Notes: generated by a model from the sequence alone, not told the origin. A stretch of 49,781 nt of DNA from Clostridiales bacterium DTU070 (GCA_001513105.1 LFSH01000046.1:1-49781), one strand, 5' to 3'; shown: positions 25,740-34,491, counted from the stretch's first letter. A program made the numbers and translations.

Positions 25740-26813
25740 TTACAGGAGATCCTCATGCCCCTGCTGCTTCAGTTTTTCCACAAGATCTTTTATTCTCTGG
25801 GATTTGTTCCTCGGGCAAACCAGCACTTCGTCCTTAGTACCGGCCACAATCATGTTGTCAACGTCTATCGTGCAAATGGCGATATCTTTCCCGTAAATAA
25901 CCGAGTTCGTTGTATTTATTCCTATGTGGCGCCCTTTTACCCTGTTCCCGTCGGAATCGGCTTTCAGGGTCTTGGCCAGGGCATCAATGCTTCCGATATC
26001 ATCCCAGTCAAAATCTGCCCTTACGGCATACAGCGACCGGGCACATTTTTCAAGCACCCCGTTGTCAAAGGAAATGCTCTGAATCTCACCATAGGCTCTC
26101 TCAACAGCGTCTGAAACCCCACTGTCCTCTTTATTAAGTGCATCGGAAAGCTTCGTGTAATGCGCGGGAAGGTATTCCTTTACATTCCGTATAATGGCAT
26201 CGGTTGTGCCCACCACAATACCGCAGTTCCACAGGTAATCGTCAGAACGGATAAGTTTCTCGGCCGCTTCACGGGACGGCTTTTCTATAAAATTAAGAAC
26301 TCTCGACGCTTTATCACCGGTGCCGGTTACAGGTTCAACGTGTATATAACCGTATCCGTCTGCGGGATAGGAAGGCTTTACCCCGATGACAACAAGCCCG
26401 TTCGTCCGCTCGGCAGTCTCGAATGCCAGTTGCAAAGTTTCCGCATAGTTTTCGGTATCTTTTACATATCCGTCTGCCGGCACAAAGCAAAGAACCCCTT
26501 CTTTATGCTTTTTCTTAAGCAAAAGCGTTGCATATGCAATACATGCGGCAGTGTTTTTCCTGTCGGGTTCTGACAGTATATTCTCCCGGGGAATGTATTC
26601 ACCCGCCGTTTTTCCCGTAATATCTGCCAGACGCCGGCTTGTTATAATATAACATTGCCCGGGCTGTACAACCCTGCACAGTCTTTTTATGGTTTGAATC
26701 AGCATCGGGCAATTGTCTTCAACCGGAATAAACTGTTTGGGACTGGCTTCTTTTGAAAGCGGCCAGAGTCTTGTACCCGAGCCTCCCGCCATAAGCACGG
26801 CAAATCTCTGCAT
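25740..26813 (-). CDS. manC: Mannose-1-phosphate guanylyltransferase
   Basis: Makes GDP-mannose from mannose-1-phosphate and GTP. 357 residues: the nucleotidyltransferase domain only, without the phosphomannose isomerase fusion of longer homologues. Signature MAGGSGTRLWPLSKEASPKQF at the N-terminus; also PADGYVKD, GYGYIHVE, FIEKPSREAAEKLI, WNCGIVVG and VRADFDWDDIGS. It leads the minus-strand cluster and supplies the substrate for Gmd and Fcl encoded on the facing strand. AAAGGAG precedes the ATG. Phosphomannomutase is not in the window. Confidence 0.95.
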   Translation of the reverse strand: MQRFAVLMAGGSGTRLWPLSKEASPKQFIPVEDNCPMLIQTIKRLCRVVQPGQCYIITSRRLADITGKTAGEYIPRENILSEPDRKNTAACIAYATLLLKKKHKEGVLCFVPADGYVKDTENYAETLQLAFETAERTNGLVVIGVKPSYPADGYGYIHVEPVTGTGDKASRVLNFIEKPSREAAEKLIRSDDYLWNCGIVVGTTDAIIRNVKEYLPAHYTKLSDALNKEDSGVSDAVERAYGEIQSISFDNGVLEKCARSLYAVRADFDWDDIGSIDALAKTLKADSDGNRVKGRHIGINTTNSVIYGKDIAICTIDVDNMIVAGTKDEVLVCPRNKSQRIKDLVEKLKQQGHEDLL

Positions 26814-26902
26814 ACTCCTGCACTCCTTTTTATATATTTTCTCTGTCAGGCTTTATTGCCGGCGTATTTACACCGGATCATCCTGATAAAAAAGCACGGT
26901 TT

Positions 26903-26934
26903 ATAATATATTATGTAAATTATGTGGATAAGGT
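26903..26934 (-). promoter_or_regulatory. Promoter of the manC cluster: sigma-K-like, overlapping a sigma-A-like site
   Basis: Minus strand: AC (26933-26934), 17 bp, CATAATATA (26907-26915), full CATANNNTA. A sigma-A reading overlaps it: TTATCC (26926-26931), 17 bp, TATTAT (26903-26908). Either would start about 90 nt before manC. Confidence 0.45.
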
Positions 26935-26995
26935 TCGTACACAAAAGACAGGAGAAAAGGCAGGAACATGGCTTAACAGGGGTCTGACCTGTAAA

Positions 26996-27034
26996 CAAAA
27001 AAAGCGGCCTTCCGGGATACACCCGGGGACCGCT
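26996..27034 (-). terminator. Intrinsic terminator 3' of yneA
   Basis: Hairpin with arms AGCGG / CCGCT outside and CCGGG / CCCGG inside, followed on the minus strand by seven T residues. It would stop the yneA transcript about 220 nt past its stop and isolate the manC promoter. Confidence 0.7.
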
Positions 27035-27257
27035 GAATATACCAAAACCCCTCTATTTTACTGAATCTGAAAAAATATGTTATTGTATCTGTGAATGCTT
27101 CATCCGTCGCTCCCGCCGCTTTTTGCATTATACGTTTTGCTTGTTTCCTGTTTCTTTTATCCTGTTTTCTGTTTTCAGCAACCCGAATCGGAATGTCAGG
27201 CTAATCTTTTGCATTACGCCCGGACCAGCTGAAAGCGGGTCTGCTGCAGCCCTAACT

Positions 27258-27536
27258 TTACGGCAGGTTAAGTTTCTGACCTGCATATATTATTGCATCT
27301 TCAAGGTTATTGATCTTTTTTATCTGATAAATATACTGACGGATATCCATGTTGCCACGGTGTTCGCTTGCTATGCCCCAAAGTGTATCACCCTGCCTGA
27401 CCGTTACCGTTTTATACTCCTTCTTCAGGTTTTCACCGGCTGATACGACAGAACCGACAAAAAGTACAATAACTGAAAACAACAAAAGTAAAAACGTAAA
27501 AAACCTTTTTTTATTCTTAAGCCGGTATGTTTTCAT
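27258..27536 (-). CDS. yneA: YneA-like LysM cell-division inhibitor
   Basis: 92 residues: a membrane anchor (about 12-33) after a basic N-terminus, then one LysM domain (about 42-91: YKTVTVRQGDTLWGIASEH to AGQKLNLP). In Bacillus, YneA is made in the SOS response, sits outside the membrane and delays septation. Size, build, divergence from lexA and shared LexA boxes all fit. GAGGTT precedes the ATG. Confidence 0.85.
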   Translation of the reverse strand: MKTYRLKNKKRFFTFLLLLFSVIVLFVGSVVSAGENLKKEYKTVTVRQGDTLWGIASEHRGNMDIRQYIYQIKKINNLEDAIIYAGQKLNLP

Positions 27537-27595
27537 AATTCATAACCTCCTCTGGCTGCTGTAAAGTAAAACCAAAGCAGAATTCAGAAGCAAAA

Positions 27596-27690
27596 GAACA
27601 AATGTTCTATATGTAGTTTACCGAACATTTGTTCATTTGTCAATAGTTTTTCGAACATTTGTTTGACATTTGCTTTATTTATGGTATAAT
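27596..27690. promoter_or_regulatory. Divergent yneA/lexA promoters with three LexA boxes
   Basis: LexA boxes: GAACAAATGTTC (27596-27607), GAACATTTGTTC (27623-27634) and GAACATTTGTTT (27653-27664). The lexA promoter is TTGACA (27663-27668), 16 bp, TATAAT (27685-27690); box 3 overlaps its -35. The yneA promoter on the minus strand is TTGACA (27638-27643), 17 bp, TAAACT (27615-27620); box 2 fills its spacer and box 1 covers the start region. Confidence 0.92.
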
Positions 27691-27721
27691 TAGGTTAATA
27701 AAATGATAACGAGGTATCGCG

Positions 27722-28351
27722 ATGAGACAAAAAAATCTGGATAAGCAAAAACAAATTCTGGATTTTGTAAACAGACAGGTTCAGGAAAAAGGGTATCCGC
27801 CTTCAGTGCGGGAAATCTGCAAAGCCGTCGGTTTCAAGTCAACTTCCACCGTTCATTCGTACCTGGCAGCCCTTGAGGAAAAAGGGCTGATAGTCAAGGA
27901 TCCTTCAAAGACAAGGGCCCTGAAGGTGGTGGACAAGAATGACAAAAGCCTTGAAGGCTACGTTTCGGATCATGAAATTGAAAATGTCCCCATAGTGGGA
28001 AGAGTTGCAGCAGGCCAGCCCATTCTTGTCGTTGAAAACATTGAAGATACCTTTCCCGTTCCTGTGGAATACCTTGAGAATGGCACTGCATTCATGCTGA
28101 AGGTTAAGGGCGACAGCATGATTAACAAGGGCATATTTGACGGGGATCTGGTTGTGGTAAAACAGCAGAACACAGCATCAAACGGTGATATTGTAGTTGC
28201 GCTGATTGAAGATGAAACCACTGTTAAAACTTTTTACAGGGAAAAGGATCATATCCGCCTGCAGCCCGAAAATGACGACTATGATCCGATTATTGTAAAG
28301 GATAACCTAACAATTTTAGGCAAAGTGATAGCACTGTTCAGAAAATTTTAG
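27722..28351 (+). CDS. lexA: SOS repressor LexA
   Basis: Represses the SOS regulon and self-cleaves when RecA is activated. 209 residues. Winged helix at 1-65 (YPPSVREICKAVGFKSTSTVHSYLAALEEKG, residues about 25-55), cleavage site Ala97-Gly98 in VGRVAAGQP, catalytic Ser132 in GDSMINKGI and Lys169 in ETTVKTFYR. It is autoregulated through the boxes in the divergent promoter. The ATG has GAGG 7 nt upstream, and a terminator overlaps its stop codon. Confidence 0.98.
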   Translation: MRQKNLDKQKQILDFVNRQVQEKGYPPSVREICKAVGFKSTSTVHSYLAALEEKGLIVKDPSKTRALKVVDKNDKSLEGYVSDHEIENVPIVGRVAAGQPILVVENIEDTFPVPVEYLENGTAFMLKVKGDSMINKGIFDGDLVVVKQQNTASNGDIVVALIEDETTVKTFYREKDHIRLQPENDDYDPIIVKDNLTILGKVIALFRKF

Positions 28352-28373
28352 AGCCTGCCGGCTCTTTTTTTAT
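28350..28373 (+). terminator. Intrinsic terminator of lexA
   Basis: AGAGCC / GGCTCT, a 4-nt loop and a T run; the stem begins in the lexA stop codon. Confidence 0.85.
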
Positions 28374-28422
28374 GAAAACTCTTGGAGTATTTCCGCTCTT
28401 CAGGCGGGACAGTTTCAGGCGG

Positions 28423-28710
28423 TCAGATATGAATAGTTTCTGAATACGAGTCAATTATTTCAACCCTGACATCGCTGTTGATGTATTTAATGACAGACGA
28501 CATAATACTGTCTGCATGTGAAGCATCATTTGTTACGCAGGAAAAACCCAGTTCGCTTCTGTTCCACTCGTCCTGCCTCCCCGTCTCTGCTGCTGACACA
28601 TTGAGTTTTGTTCTGATTTTCGCCAGCAGGCTTTTTATGACACTTCTCTTATCTTTCAGGCTTTTCATACCGCCTATATACAATGTTATGTTCAAAGCTC
28701 CTACAACCAT
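28423..28710 (-). CDS. DUF503 (YlxP-family) protein
   Basis: 95 residues. The family signature is present: VVGALNITLYIGGMKSLKDKRSVIKSLLAKIR and FSCVTNDASHADSIMSSV. In Bacilli ylxP lies in the nusA-infB-rbfA region; here it is apart from it. The molecular role is unsettled. I start at ATG 28710 because GGAGGG lies close upstream and the family begins there; a longer frame to 28776 adds unrelated residues. Confidence 0.88.
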   Translation of the reverse strand: MVVGALNITLYIGGMKSLKDKRSVIKSLLAKIRTKLNVSAAETGRQDEWNRSELGFSCVTNDASHADSIMSSVIKYINSDVRVEIIDSYSETIHI

Positions 28711-29034
28711 GGTCCTTCCCTCCGGTCCGTTCTTTATTATCTCGCGTCCGTGTTTTTTGAGGCACAGGCATTGCAAGCGCAGGAATGCAACTGAGCATTT
28801 ATGCCTCTTAAACTATTATAATATTATAAATCATTCAGACTGTTTGTAAAACATTGGAGCCGGCAACAGTCAATCCAAGCAAAAGAAAAACAGTCTACAG
28901 CGAAGTTATTTTGCAATGCATGGGAATTTCAGTCGAATGCAGTCCGGTGATAAAAAGAAAATATAAGGAAGAAAACAAGGATAAGAAAATTGGGACTTGC
29001 TTAACAATGGAACAAAAAAATACTCAAAACGGAA
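28711..29034. other. Intergenic region between DUF503 and divIVA-like genes
   Basis: 324 bp. Apart from the minus-strand promoter I see nothing. A plus-strand frame at 28854-29144 overlaps the divIVA-like gene and has no family features. Confidence 0.5.
28823..28850 (-). promoter_or_regulatory. Sigma-A promoter for the DUF503 gene
   Basis: Minus strand TTTACA (28845-28850), 16 bp, TATAAT (28823-28828), 112 nt before the start. Confidence 0.6.
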
Positions 29035-29481
29035 TTATTCCATTTCATTCAACAGCTTCAGCAATGACTGCAGGATACTTGCAACCTTGTTTTTATAAAC
29101 AGCCAGGTCCTTTTTCAGGCGTTCTGCCTCAAACTGGGTTTTAACCACTTCACGGTTTGCTTCATCAATGATTTCCTTGGCTTTGTTTTGTGCTTCAGCA
29201 ATTATATTCTCAGCCTTTTTTTCAGCATTGCTTATTATCTCGCTACTGGACTGCTGAGCAAGGATCAGGCTTTTCTTCAGGGTTTCCTCCATCTTTTCAT
29301 ACTGGGACAGCCTGTCCCTGAGCTCCATAACCTGGTCCTTTGCCTTCATCAGCTCGCGGATATAGTCGGAGTAATCCTCTATGATTTTTTGGATAACTTC
29401 ATAAACCTGATTCTCGTCAACACCTCTCATGTAAGTTCTGCGAAATACAATGTTCGATAAATCATTTGGTGTAAAATTCAT
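29035..29481 (-). CDS. DivIVA-family protein of the sepF group
   Basis: 148 residues from ATG 29481 (GGAGGT lies 8 nt upstream). The N-terminal DivIVA domain is NFTPNDLSNIVFRRTYMRGV and the rest is coiled coil with an acidic/Ala-rich middle. In Gram-positive bacteria DivIVA binds negatively curved membranes at septa and poles and organises division, growth or sporulation partners. It follows sepF at 216 bp, a standard clostridial order, though ylmG and ylmH are missing. Shorter than typical DivIVA (about 160-210). Confidence 0.85.
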   Translation of the reverse strand: MNFTPNDLSNIVFRRTYMRGVDENQVYEVIQKIIEDYSDYIRELMKAKDQVMELRDRLSQYEKMEETLKKSLILAQQSSSEIISNAEKKAENIIAEAQNKAKEIIDEANREVVKTQFEAERLKKDLAVYKNKVASILQSLLKLLNEME

Positions 29482-29697
29482 AAAGCATACCTCCGGCATA
29501 ATCAAATAATAAGCCCATCATAACTGTAAAGAAGCACAAAACCGCAAAGCCATGCAGCAGTTATGCCAGAATAAAAAAGGAATTCTCTACCGGATGAAAA
29601 ACACGGCAATAACAAGCACAGAGAACCCGGTGCTTCAGCATATCCTGAAAAAGAGAACTACCATGGCATATAAAATACCTGTCATCAGCTTCGACCG

Positions 29698-30150
29698 TTA
29701 CTTCATCCAGGTGAAAACACCCTGTTCCTGGAGTTCTTCTCTCACATCACCCAGTATATCAACACTGTTCGGAGTAGCAAGAAAAATTCCGGATGACACC
29801 TTATGAATATTACCATCGAGGGAATAAACAGCACCGCTCAAAAAATCAACAATCCTTTGAGCTGTTTGAAGTTCAACATCTTCTACATTCATAACTATTG
29901 AGCGGTTGGCCCTTAAATGATCGCAAATTTCCTTTGCACCATTAATGTTCTTGGGGGAAACGATTACAACCTTTGTATTGGTGTTGCTGTTCAGATTCAG
30001 AACTTTACCCTGGTTTCTTTTGCCATATGCAGTTTTTCGGCTTTCAGCCTTATCAGTTTCTTCAATATCTTCATCGTCATAGTATTCTTCATCGGTATCT
30101 TCAGTTTCCCAACCAACAAAATCGAGCATTTTGTTCAGCAAGTTTGCCAT
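29698..30150 (-). CDS. sepF: Cell division protein SepF
   Basis: Membrane anchor of the FtsZ ring, 150 residues. The short amphipathic N-terminus ANLLNKMLDFVGWE is the membrane-binding helix, followed by an acidic low-complexity linker (DTDEEYYDDEDIEETD) and the C-terminal SepF fold (about 60-148: VVIVSPKNINGAKEICDHL, IVMNVEDVELQTAQRIVDF, GNIHKVSSGIFLATP). GGAGG lies upstream of the ATG. It follows yggS as in most Firmicutes. Confidence 0.96.
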   Translation of the reverse strand: MANLLNKMLDFVGWETEDTDEEYYDDEDIEETDKAESRKTAYGKRNQGKVLNLNSNTNTKVVIVSPKNINGAKEICDHLRANRSIVMNVEDVELQTAQRIVDFLSGAVYSLDGNIHKVSSGIFLATPNSVDILGDVREELQEQGVFTWMK

Positions 30151-30207
30151 ATGTATCTTCCTCCCACTCTTCTTAAGTAAAATGTAAGCCGGTTAATCAT
30201 TTGCACG

Positions 30208-30921
30208 TTATGGGTACTGTCTCTCACCGAAAATGCTGCTGCCGATGCGGACAATATTTGCGCCTTCCTCAACAGCAACTTCAAAATCATGACTCATACC
30301 CATTGACAAATATTGCATATCAATATTATCAATATTTTCCCGTCCGATGTCAACTGAAATGTTTTTTAAACGCCTGAAAATCCAGCGGACACTTTCGGGA
30401 TCCTCGGTGTACGGAGCAATGGTCATCAGTCCTTTAACCCTTATATTCGGGTACCGGGACATTTTCACTGCAAAGTCATATACTTCCTCCGGGGAAATAC
30501 CTGCTTTTGTTTCCTCCCCCGAAACGTTTACCTGTATAAGGACATCCACTGTCCTGTTGCAGGCCATGGCTCTTTTCTGGATTTCTTCTGCCAGCTCCGG
30601 ACGGTCCAGTGAATGAATCATGGTAACCTTGTCAATGATATATTTCACCTTGTTTGTCTGGAGACGGCCGATCAAATGCCAGTTACACCTTTCTTTAAAT
30701 ATATCGTATTTTTTTAGGAGTTCCTGAACCCTATTTTCACCAAAATCAAGGATTTTTTCTTCAATTGCAGTTTCTATAGCCTCCGCTCCGACAGTCTTTG
30801 AAACCGCCACCAGTAATATATCCTCGGGCCTGCGTCCGCTGCGCAGTGCTGCATTATTAATCCTTTCCCTTACCTTATCAAGGTTGTTCCGGATTTTTTG
30901 AGCGTCCTCAGCAGTAAACAT
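30208..30921 (-). CDS. YggS/YlmE-family pyridoxal-phosphate homeostasis protein
   Basis: 237 residues, single-domain PLP-binding TIM barrel. The PLP lysine is in LLVAVSKTVGAEAIETA; also GENRVQELLKK, WHLIGRLQTNKVKYI, VLIQVNVSGEETKAGI and MGMSHDFEVAVEEGANIVRIGS. Family members bind PLP and influence amino-acid and vitamin B6 balance without a known catalysed reaction. The start ATG overlaps the stop of the HlyD-like gene (TGATG), so the two are translationally coupled. Confidence 0.95.
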   Translation of the reverse strand: MFTAEDAQKIRNNLDKVRERINNAALRSGRRPEDILLVAVSKTVGAEAIETAIEEKILDFGENRVQELLKKYDIFKERCNWHLIGRLQTNKVKYIIDKVTMIHSLDRPELAEEIQKRAMACNRTVDVLIQVNVSGEETKAGISPEEVYDFAVKMSRYPNIRVKGLMTIAPYTEDPESVRWIFRRLKNISVDIGRENIDNIDMQYLSMGMSHDFEVAVEEGANIVRIGSSIFGERQYP

Positions 30922-32243
30922 CAGTCAATCACCTGTCCTTCTTCAATATTTTGAGGGTTTACGATGTAAATATCAAAAACCCGTACCGGACCGGTATCTG
31001 TCGAGCCGGGAAGTTTATCGATAATCGCAAATGAATCCTGTTCTGCAATAATCTTTACTCTTTTTTTCACGGCCTTGTTAAAGCGCACCAGGTAAACATC
31101 AGCGGTATTATCATACATATTTCTGTTTGTAAGGCTTCTCTGGGGAATTTTCAGGCCTTCGATGCTTTCAACCACCAAATCGGCCTTTACATGTCTCAGG
31201 TTTACCGTCTTCTCGATATAGCGGTTAAATGAGACGGTAACCCTGCATTTATCATCAAAGTTTTCAACTGATTCAACGGTGCAGGGTAATAAATCCTTAA
31301 TTCCGTCAACCTTCAGTGATATATTATCCCCTTTTTTCAGTTTGCTGCTGTCTTTTTTGCTTATTGCACAGACATACCAGCTTATTTCATTATTAACAAG
31401 CCTTGCAAAGGGCTTACCACTGTCAACCTCGAAAAACTGTTCAAAGCCGTTGGTTTTCTTATTGTTTTTCGTATCCTCACTGAACTTCAAATCTTCGATT
31501 CTCAGGTTGTCAATATTGGAATGGCTGTATTTTTCATCAACATCCTCACTGTCCCACACAACTATACCGGAAAACCCGGCTTCAATGGAGATTGCCGATT
31601 CATTCACCTTCGCCCGCAATGTCTCCAGCTCTTTTTTCTTGTTTTCCAGGTAGAGCCTGTTTCCGCCGCTTTCAAAGATCTCCCTGTTTCTCTGGTAAAG
31701 CAGCCTTTCAAGTGATGCCTTTATATCCTCGATTGCCGGAAAGTTTTTATTCACCGCAACATCGGTCAGCTTGTTGACTTCACTCTGAACCCTGTTTCGG
31801 AATTCGCTGTCTCCGCTCAGGATTTCGGGATTATTCTCTGCAAACTGCCGTATAATGTTCTTCTCAAGATTCTCAATTTCGCTTAGTATTCTTTTGCTGT
31901 CATTGTCAACGACTATGGCAAACTCATATTTGTTCGGAACCCTTTCGCCCTGGTCAACCCTGGGTATAACAATCCCGTCACGGGGAGACACGACAGGTTT
32001 TTCATCCCTTATAAAAACACCTTCGGACTTTATTTTTATCTCAAGAATATTGGTATGTAAGATGTCTTTTTCAATGTTTCCGTGGAATATCCACTTCCAC
32101 AGGGCAGGCAGGTAAATAAGGACAAAAAGGATTAGGAGAAAACGTAATGGTTTGCCCCTTTTTCTTCTCCTTTGTACCCGTCGCTTTTTATGTTGTTCTT
32201 CTGCAGCAATTCTTTCTCTTCCCTTATCTTTTGTGGTCCGCAT
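30921..32243 (-). CDS. HlyD-like membrane adaptor protein
   Basis: 440 residues. A very basic cytoplasmic N-terminus (KKRRVQRRRKRGK) precedes one membrane span (about 34-55). Then comes a lipoyl/barrel-sandwich half (IKIKSEGVFIRDEKPVVSPRDGIVI), a long coiled coil (about 120-220), the second half (SISIEAGFSGIVVW) and beta-barrel domains. Such proteins commonly sit upstream of yggS-sepF in clostridia. No ABC exporter is adjacent, so the transport role is unclear and an envelope or division role is possible. ATG 32243 has GGAGGAG upstream. Confidence 0.78.
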   Translation of the reverse strand: MRTTKDKGRERIAAEEQHKKRRVQRRRKRGKPLRFLLILFVLIYLPALWKWIFHGNIEKDILHTNILEIKIKSEGVFIRDEKPVVSPRDGIVIPRVDQGERVPNKYEFAIVVDNDSKRILSEIENLEKNIIRQFAENNPEILSGDSEFRNRVQSEVNKLTDVAVNKNFPAIEDIKASLERLLYQRNREIFESGGNRLYLENKKKELETLRAKVNESAISIEAGFSGIVVWDSEDVDEKYSHSNIDNLRIEDLKFSEDTKNNKKTNGFEQFFEVDSGKPFARLVNNEISWYVCAISKKDSSKLKKGDNISLKVDGIKDLLPCTVESVENFDDKCRVTVSFNRYIEKTVNLRHVKADLVVESIEGLKIPQRSLTNRNMYDNTADVYLVRFNKAVKKRVKIIAEQDSFAIIDKLPGSTDTGPVRVFDIYIVNPQNIEEGQVID

Positions 32244-32330
32244 ATTCTCCTCCAAAATGCCCGGTACAAACTCACCTTATAACCGGAGCATTATGTTTAT
32301 CCGCTGCAAATGCAAGGGAATAACCTGCCG

Positions 32331-33626
32331 TCAGTCATTCAGAACCAATAGGCCCCTGTTTTCCAGTTCCTGTACGGCGCACAGAACGCCGAGCTTAACA
32401 TGTTCGTATACAAGCCCTCCCTGGAGATACGCAATGTACGGCGGCCGTATCGGTGCATCAGCCGAAAGTTCAATCGATGAACCCTGTACAAAAGCTCCGG
32501 CAGCCATAATAACCTGCGAATCATAGCCCGGCATTTCGCTTGGTACAGGAGTAACAAAGGAGTCAACGGGTGAACCTTTCTGAATACCCTGGCAAAAAGC
32601 AATAACCGCATCAGGATTTCCAAACCTGATTGCCTGTATAATGTCACTCCGTAATTCATTGTATGCCGGGCAGGTATCATAACCGAGACTTTCCATAAGG
32701 GCTGAAGCAAATACCGCTCCCTTAAGGCTTTCGGACACAATATGCGGAGCCAGGAAAAAGCCCTCGAACATGGTCCTGTTTTGTCCAAGCGTAGCCCCGA
32801 CCTCGCGCCCCAAACCCGGAACGGTCATTCGGTACGAAATCAGTTCAACCAAATCCTTCCTGCCTGCAATATATCCACCCGACAGTGCAATTCCGCCGCC
32901 CGGGTTTTTAATCAGCGAACCGGCCATAATGTCTGTTCCGGCATCAGCAGGCTCCCTGTCCTCAACAAATTCCCCGTAGCAATTATCCACCATCACGGCA
33001 ACATCGGGCTTTATTCTTTTCACAAACTTTACGGCATGCGCGATACGTTCAACAGTTACCGGGCTCCTCCAGGAATAACCGCGGGATCTTTGAAGAAACA
33101 CCAGTTTTGTTCTGTCATTAATGCTTTCTTCTATTTTTTCAAAATCAAATTCCCCGTTTTCGAGCAGATCAACCTGCCTGTATGTAACCCCGTAGTCCTT
33201 CAGTGAGCCTGTTCCGCTGCTTCCGCGTATGCCAATCACTTCGTCAAGGGTGTCATACGGTTTTCCCGTTATGGATAAAAGCTCATCTCCGGGCCTTAGT
33301 ATTCCATAAAGGCACAATGCAAGAGCATGGGTACCGCAGGTGATCTGGTGCCTGACAAGGGCATCTTCAGCACCGAATGCCGCTGCATATACTTTCTCCA
33401 GTACTTCCCTGCCCCTGTCGTTGTACCCGTAGCCCGTGGATCCGACAAAATGGGATTCACTGACCCCGTATTCCTGCATTGCCCTGATTACTTTGCTCTG
33501 GTTGTAAGCAGATATGTTTTTTATCCGCTCAAAAACGTCCCGGCATTTTTCCTCAATATCCTGCGACAGTTTCACAAGTTTTGAATTTATATTAAATGCC
33601 TCATGATATATTTCGGTATTTTTCAT
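32331..33626 (-). CDS. Methionine gamma-lyase-family PLP protein (YnbB type)
   Basis: 431 residues, fold-type I PLP enzyme of the family often labelled aluminium resistance protein. PLP lysine near AGSLIKNPGGGIALSGGYIAG; other conserved parts are STGYGYNDRGREVLEKVYA, RHQITCGTHALALCLYGILRPG, KRIKPDVAVMVDNCYGEFVE and GLGREVGATLG. The substrate in vivo is unknown. ATG 33626 is used, with AGAGGAA 7 nt upstream. It lies 87 bp upstream of the HlyD-like gene on the same strand. Confidence 0.88.
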   Translation of the reverse strand: MKNTEIYHEAFNINSKLVKLSQDIEEKCRDVFERIKNISAYNQSKVIRAMQEYGVSESHFVGSTGYGYNDRGREVLEKVYAAAFGAEDALVRHQITCGTHALALCLYGILRPGDELLSITGKPYDTLDEVIGIRGSSGTGSLKDYGVTYRQVDLLENGEFDFEKIEESINDRTKLVFLQRSRGYSWRSPVTVERIAHAVKFVKRIKPDVAVMVDNCYGEFVEDREPADAGTDIMAGSLIKNPGGGIALSGGYIAGRKDLVELISYRMTVPGLGREVGATLGQNRTMFEGFFLAPHIVSESLKGAVFASALMESLGYDTCPAYNELRSDIIQAIRFGNPDAVIAFCQGIQKGSPVDSFVTPVPSEMPGYDSQVIMAAGAFVQGSSIELSADAPIRPPYIAYLQGGLVYEHVKLGVLCAVQELENRGLLVLND

Positions 33627-33657
33627 CAATTAGTTTCCTCTTTTCCAACAAGTGTTT

Positions 33658-34491
33658 TCAGTTATTTTCCCCTGATTCCGGAGATAAACGGTCCAGTGCG
33701 CTTTGGACCTCTTCCCTCGTAATGGTGGTGTTGAAATTAAACGAACATTTCAGTGCCCTTTGATACATTTCACGGGCTTTCCCGGTATCCTCCGCATCTT
33801 CAAGATACCTGCCGTAATCATAGTACGCCTCCGGAAAGGAAGGTTCTTTTTCCATGAGTTTTTCAAACAGTTCGCCGGCTTTATCGGTCTCACCCCTCAG
33901 GTGATACAGGTGAGCCAGGTTATCAAGGATTATTGCATTGTCAGAATTGTATTCATATGCTTCAAGGTTTATTTTCAATGCCTCATCCAAATCCCCTTTT
34001 TCAATTGCGAGGTATCCAAGGCTTCCGTACACTGCCGTCGTTTTATACTCTGATATTACTTCGTTAAGCATTTCGAATGCTTTATCCAGGTCTCCCTTTT
34101 TCCATACTACAAGCGCAAGATTTGATTTTGCAAGGTTTCTCTCATCCCTGTTCCTGCTCTTTTCAACAGCCTGCCCGAGCACTTTTTCGGCTTCTTCCAA
34201 CTTTCCTTCCTTGAAAAGCACGAATCCATAGCTCACAAGAATATCGGCCGCGGCCTTTTTTGAACCTGCTGCTTTTTTAAACCACCTTTCTGCTTCCTTA
34301 AGATTCCCCTTGCCGTATTCCATTTGGGCCTTCATACGGTAAATCAGGTTCAGATTGGCAAGCAAAATCAGGGCAAGGTAAGCCAAAATGGCCACAACAC
34401 CTGCAATTTTGCTGATTCTGAACAGGATTAATATAAAAATGAACGGTATAACGGCATAAAACAATAACGGCAGCAATGATTTGGATTTCAA
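33658..34491 (-). CDS. Membrane-anchored TPR protein
   Basis: 277 residues. Two adjacent hydrophobic spans at the N-terminus (about 4-22 and 26-48) are followed by at least five tetratricopeptide repeats (for example LKEAERWFKKAAGSKKAAAD, GKLEEAEKVLGQAVEKSRN, GDLDEALKINLEAYEYNSDN). TPR units mediate protein contacts; the partner is unknown. I favour TTG 34491 because AGGGGTG ends 6 nt upstream; a TTG at 34524 lacks such a site. It lies 31 bp upstream of the methionine gamma-lyase-like gene. Confidence 0.8.
   Translation of the reverse strand: MKSKSLLPLLFYAVIPFIFILILFRISKIAGVVAILAYLALILLANLNLIYRMKAQMEYGKGNLKEAERWFKKAAGSKKAAADILVSYGFVLFKEGKLEEAEKVLGQAVEKSRNRDERNLAKSNLALVVWKKGDLDKAFEMLNEVISEYKTTAVYGSLGYLAIEKGDLDEALKINLEAYEYNSDNAIILDNLAHLYHLRGETDKAGELFEKLMEKEPSFPEAYYDYGRYLEDAEDTGKAREMYQRALKCSFNFNTTITREEVQSALDRLSPESGENN

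Larger units (their letters stand above)
26814..27257. other. Intergenic region between manC and yneA
   Basis: 444 bp. Holds the manC promoter and the yneA-side terminator. Two short minus-strand frames (28 and 45 codons) lack family features; the second runs through the terminator. I see no gene. Confidence 0.55.

Noticed and set aside
27035-27257. Small third gene after yneA
   Set aside because: Only 28- and 45-codon frames exist; one crosses the terminator, and neither resembles the YneB or YnzC proteins found after yneA in Bacillus.
28854-29144. Plus-strand frame between lexA and sepF groups
   Set aside because: It overlaps the divIVA-like gene on the other strand and has no recognisable features.
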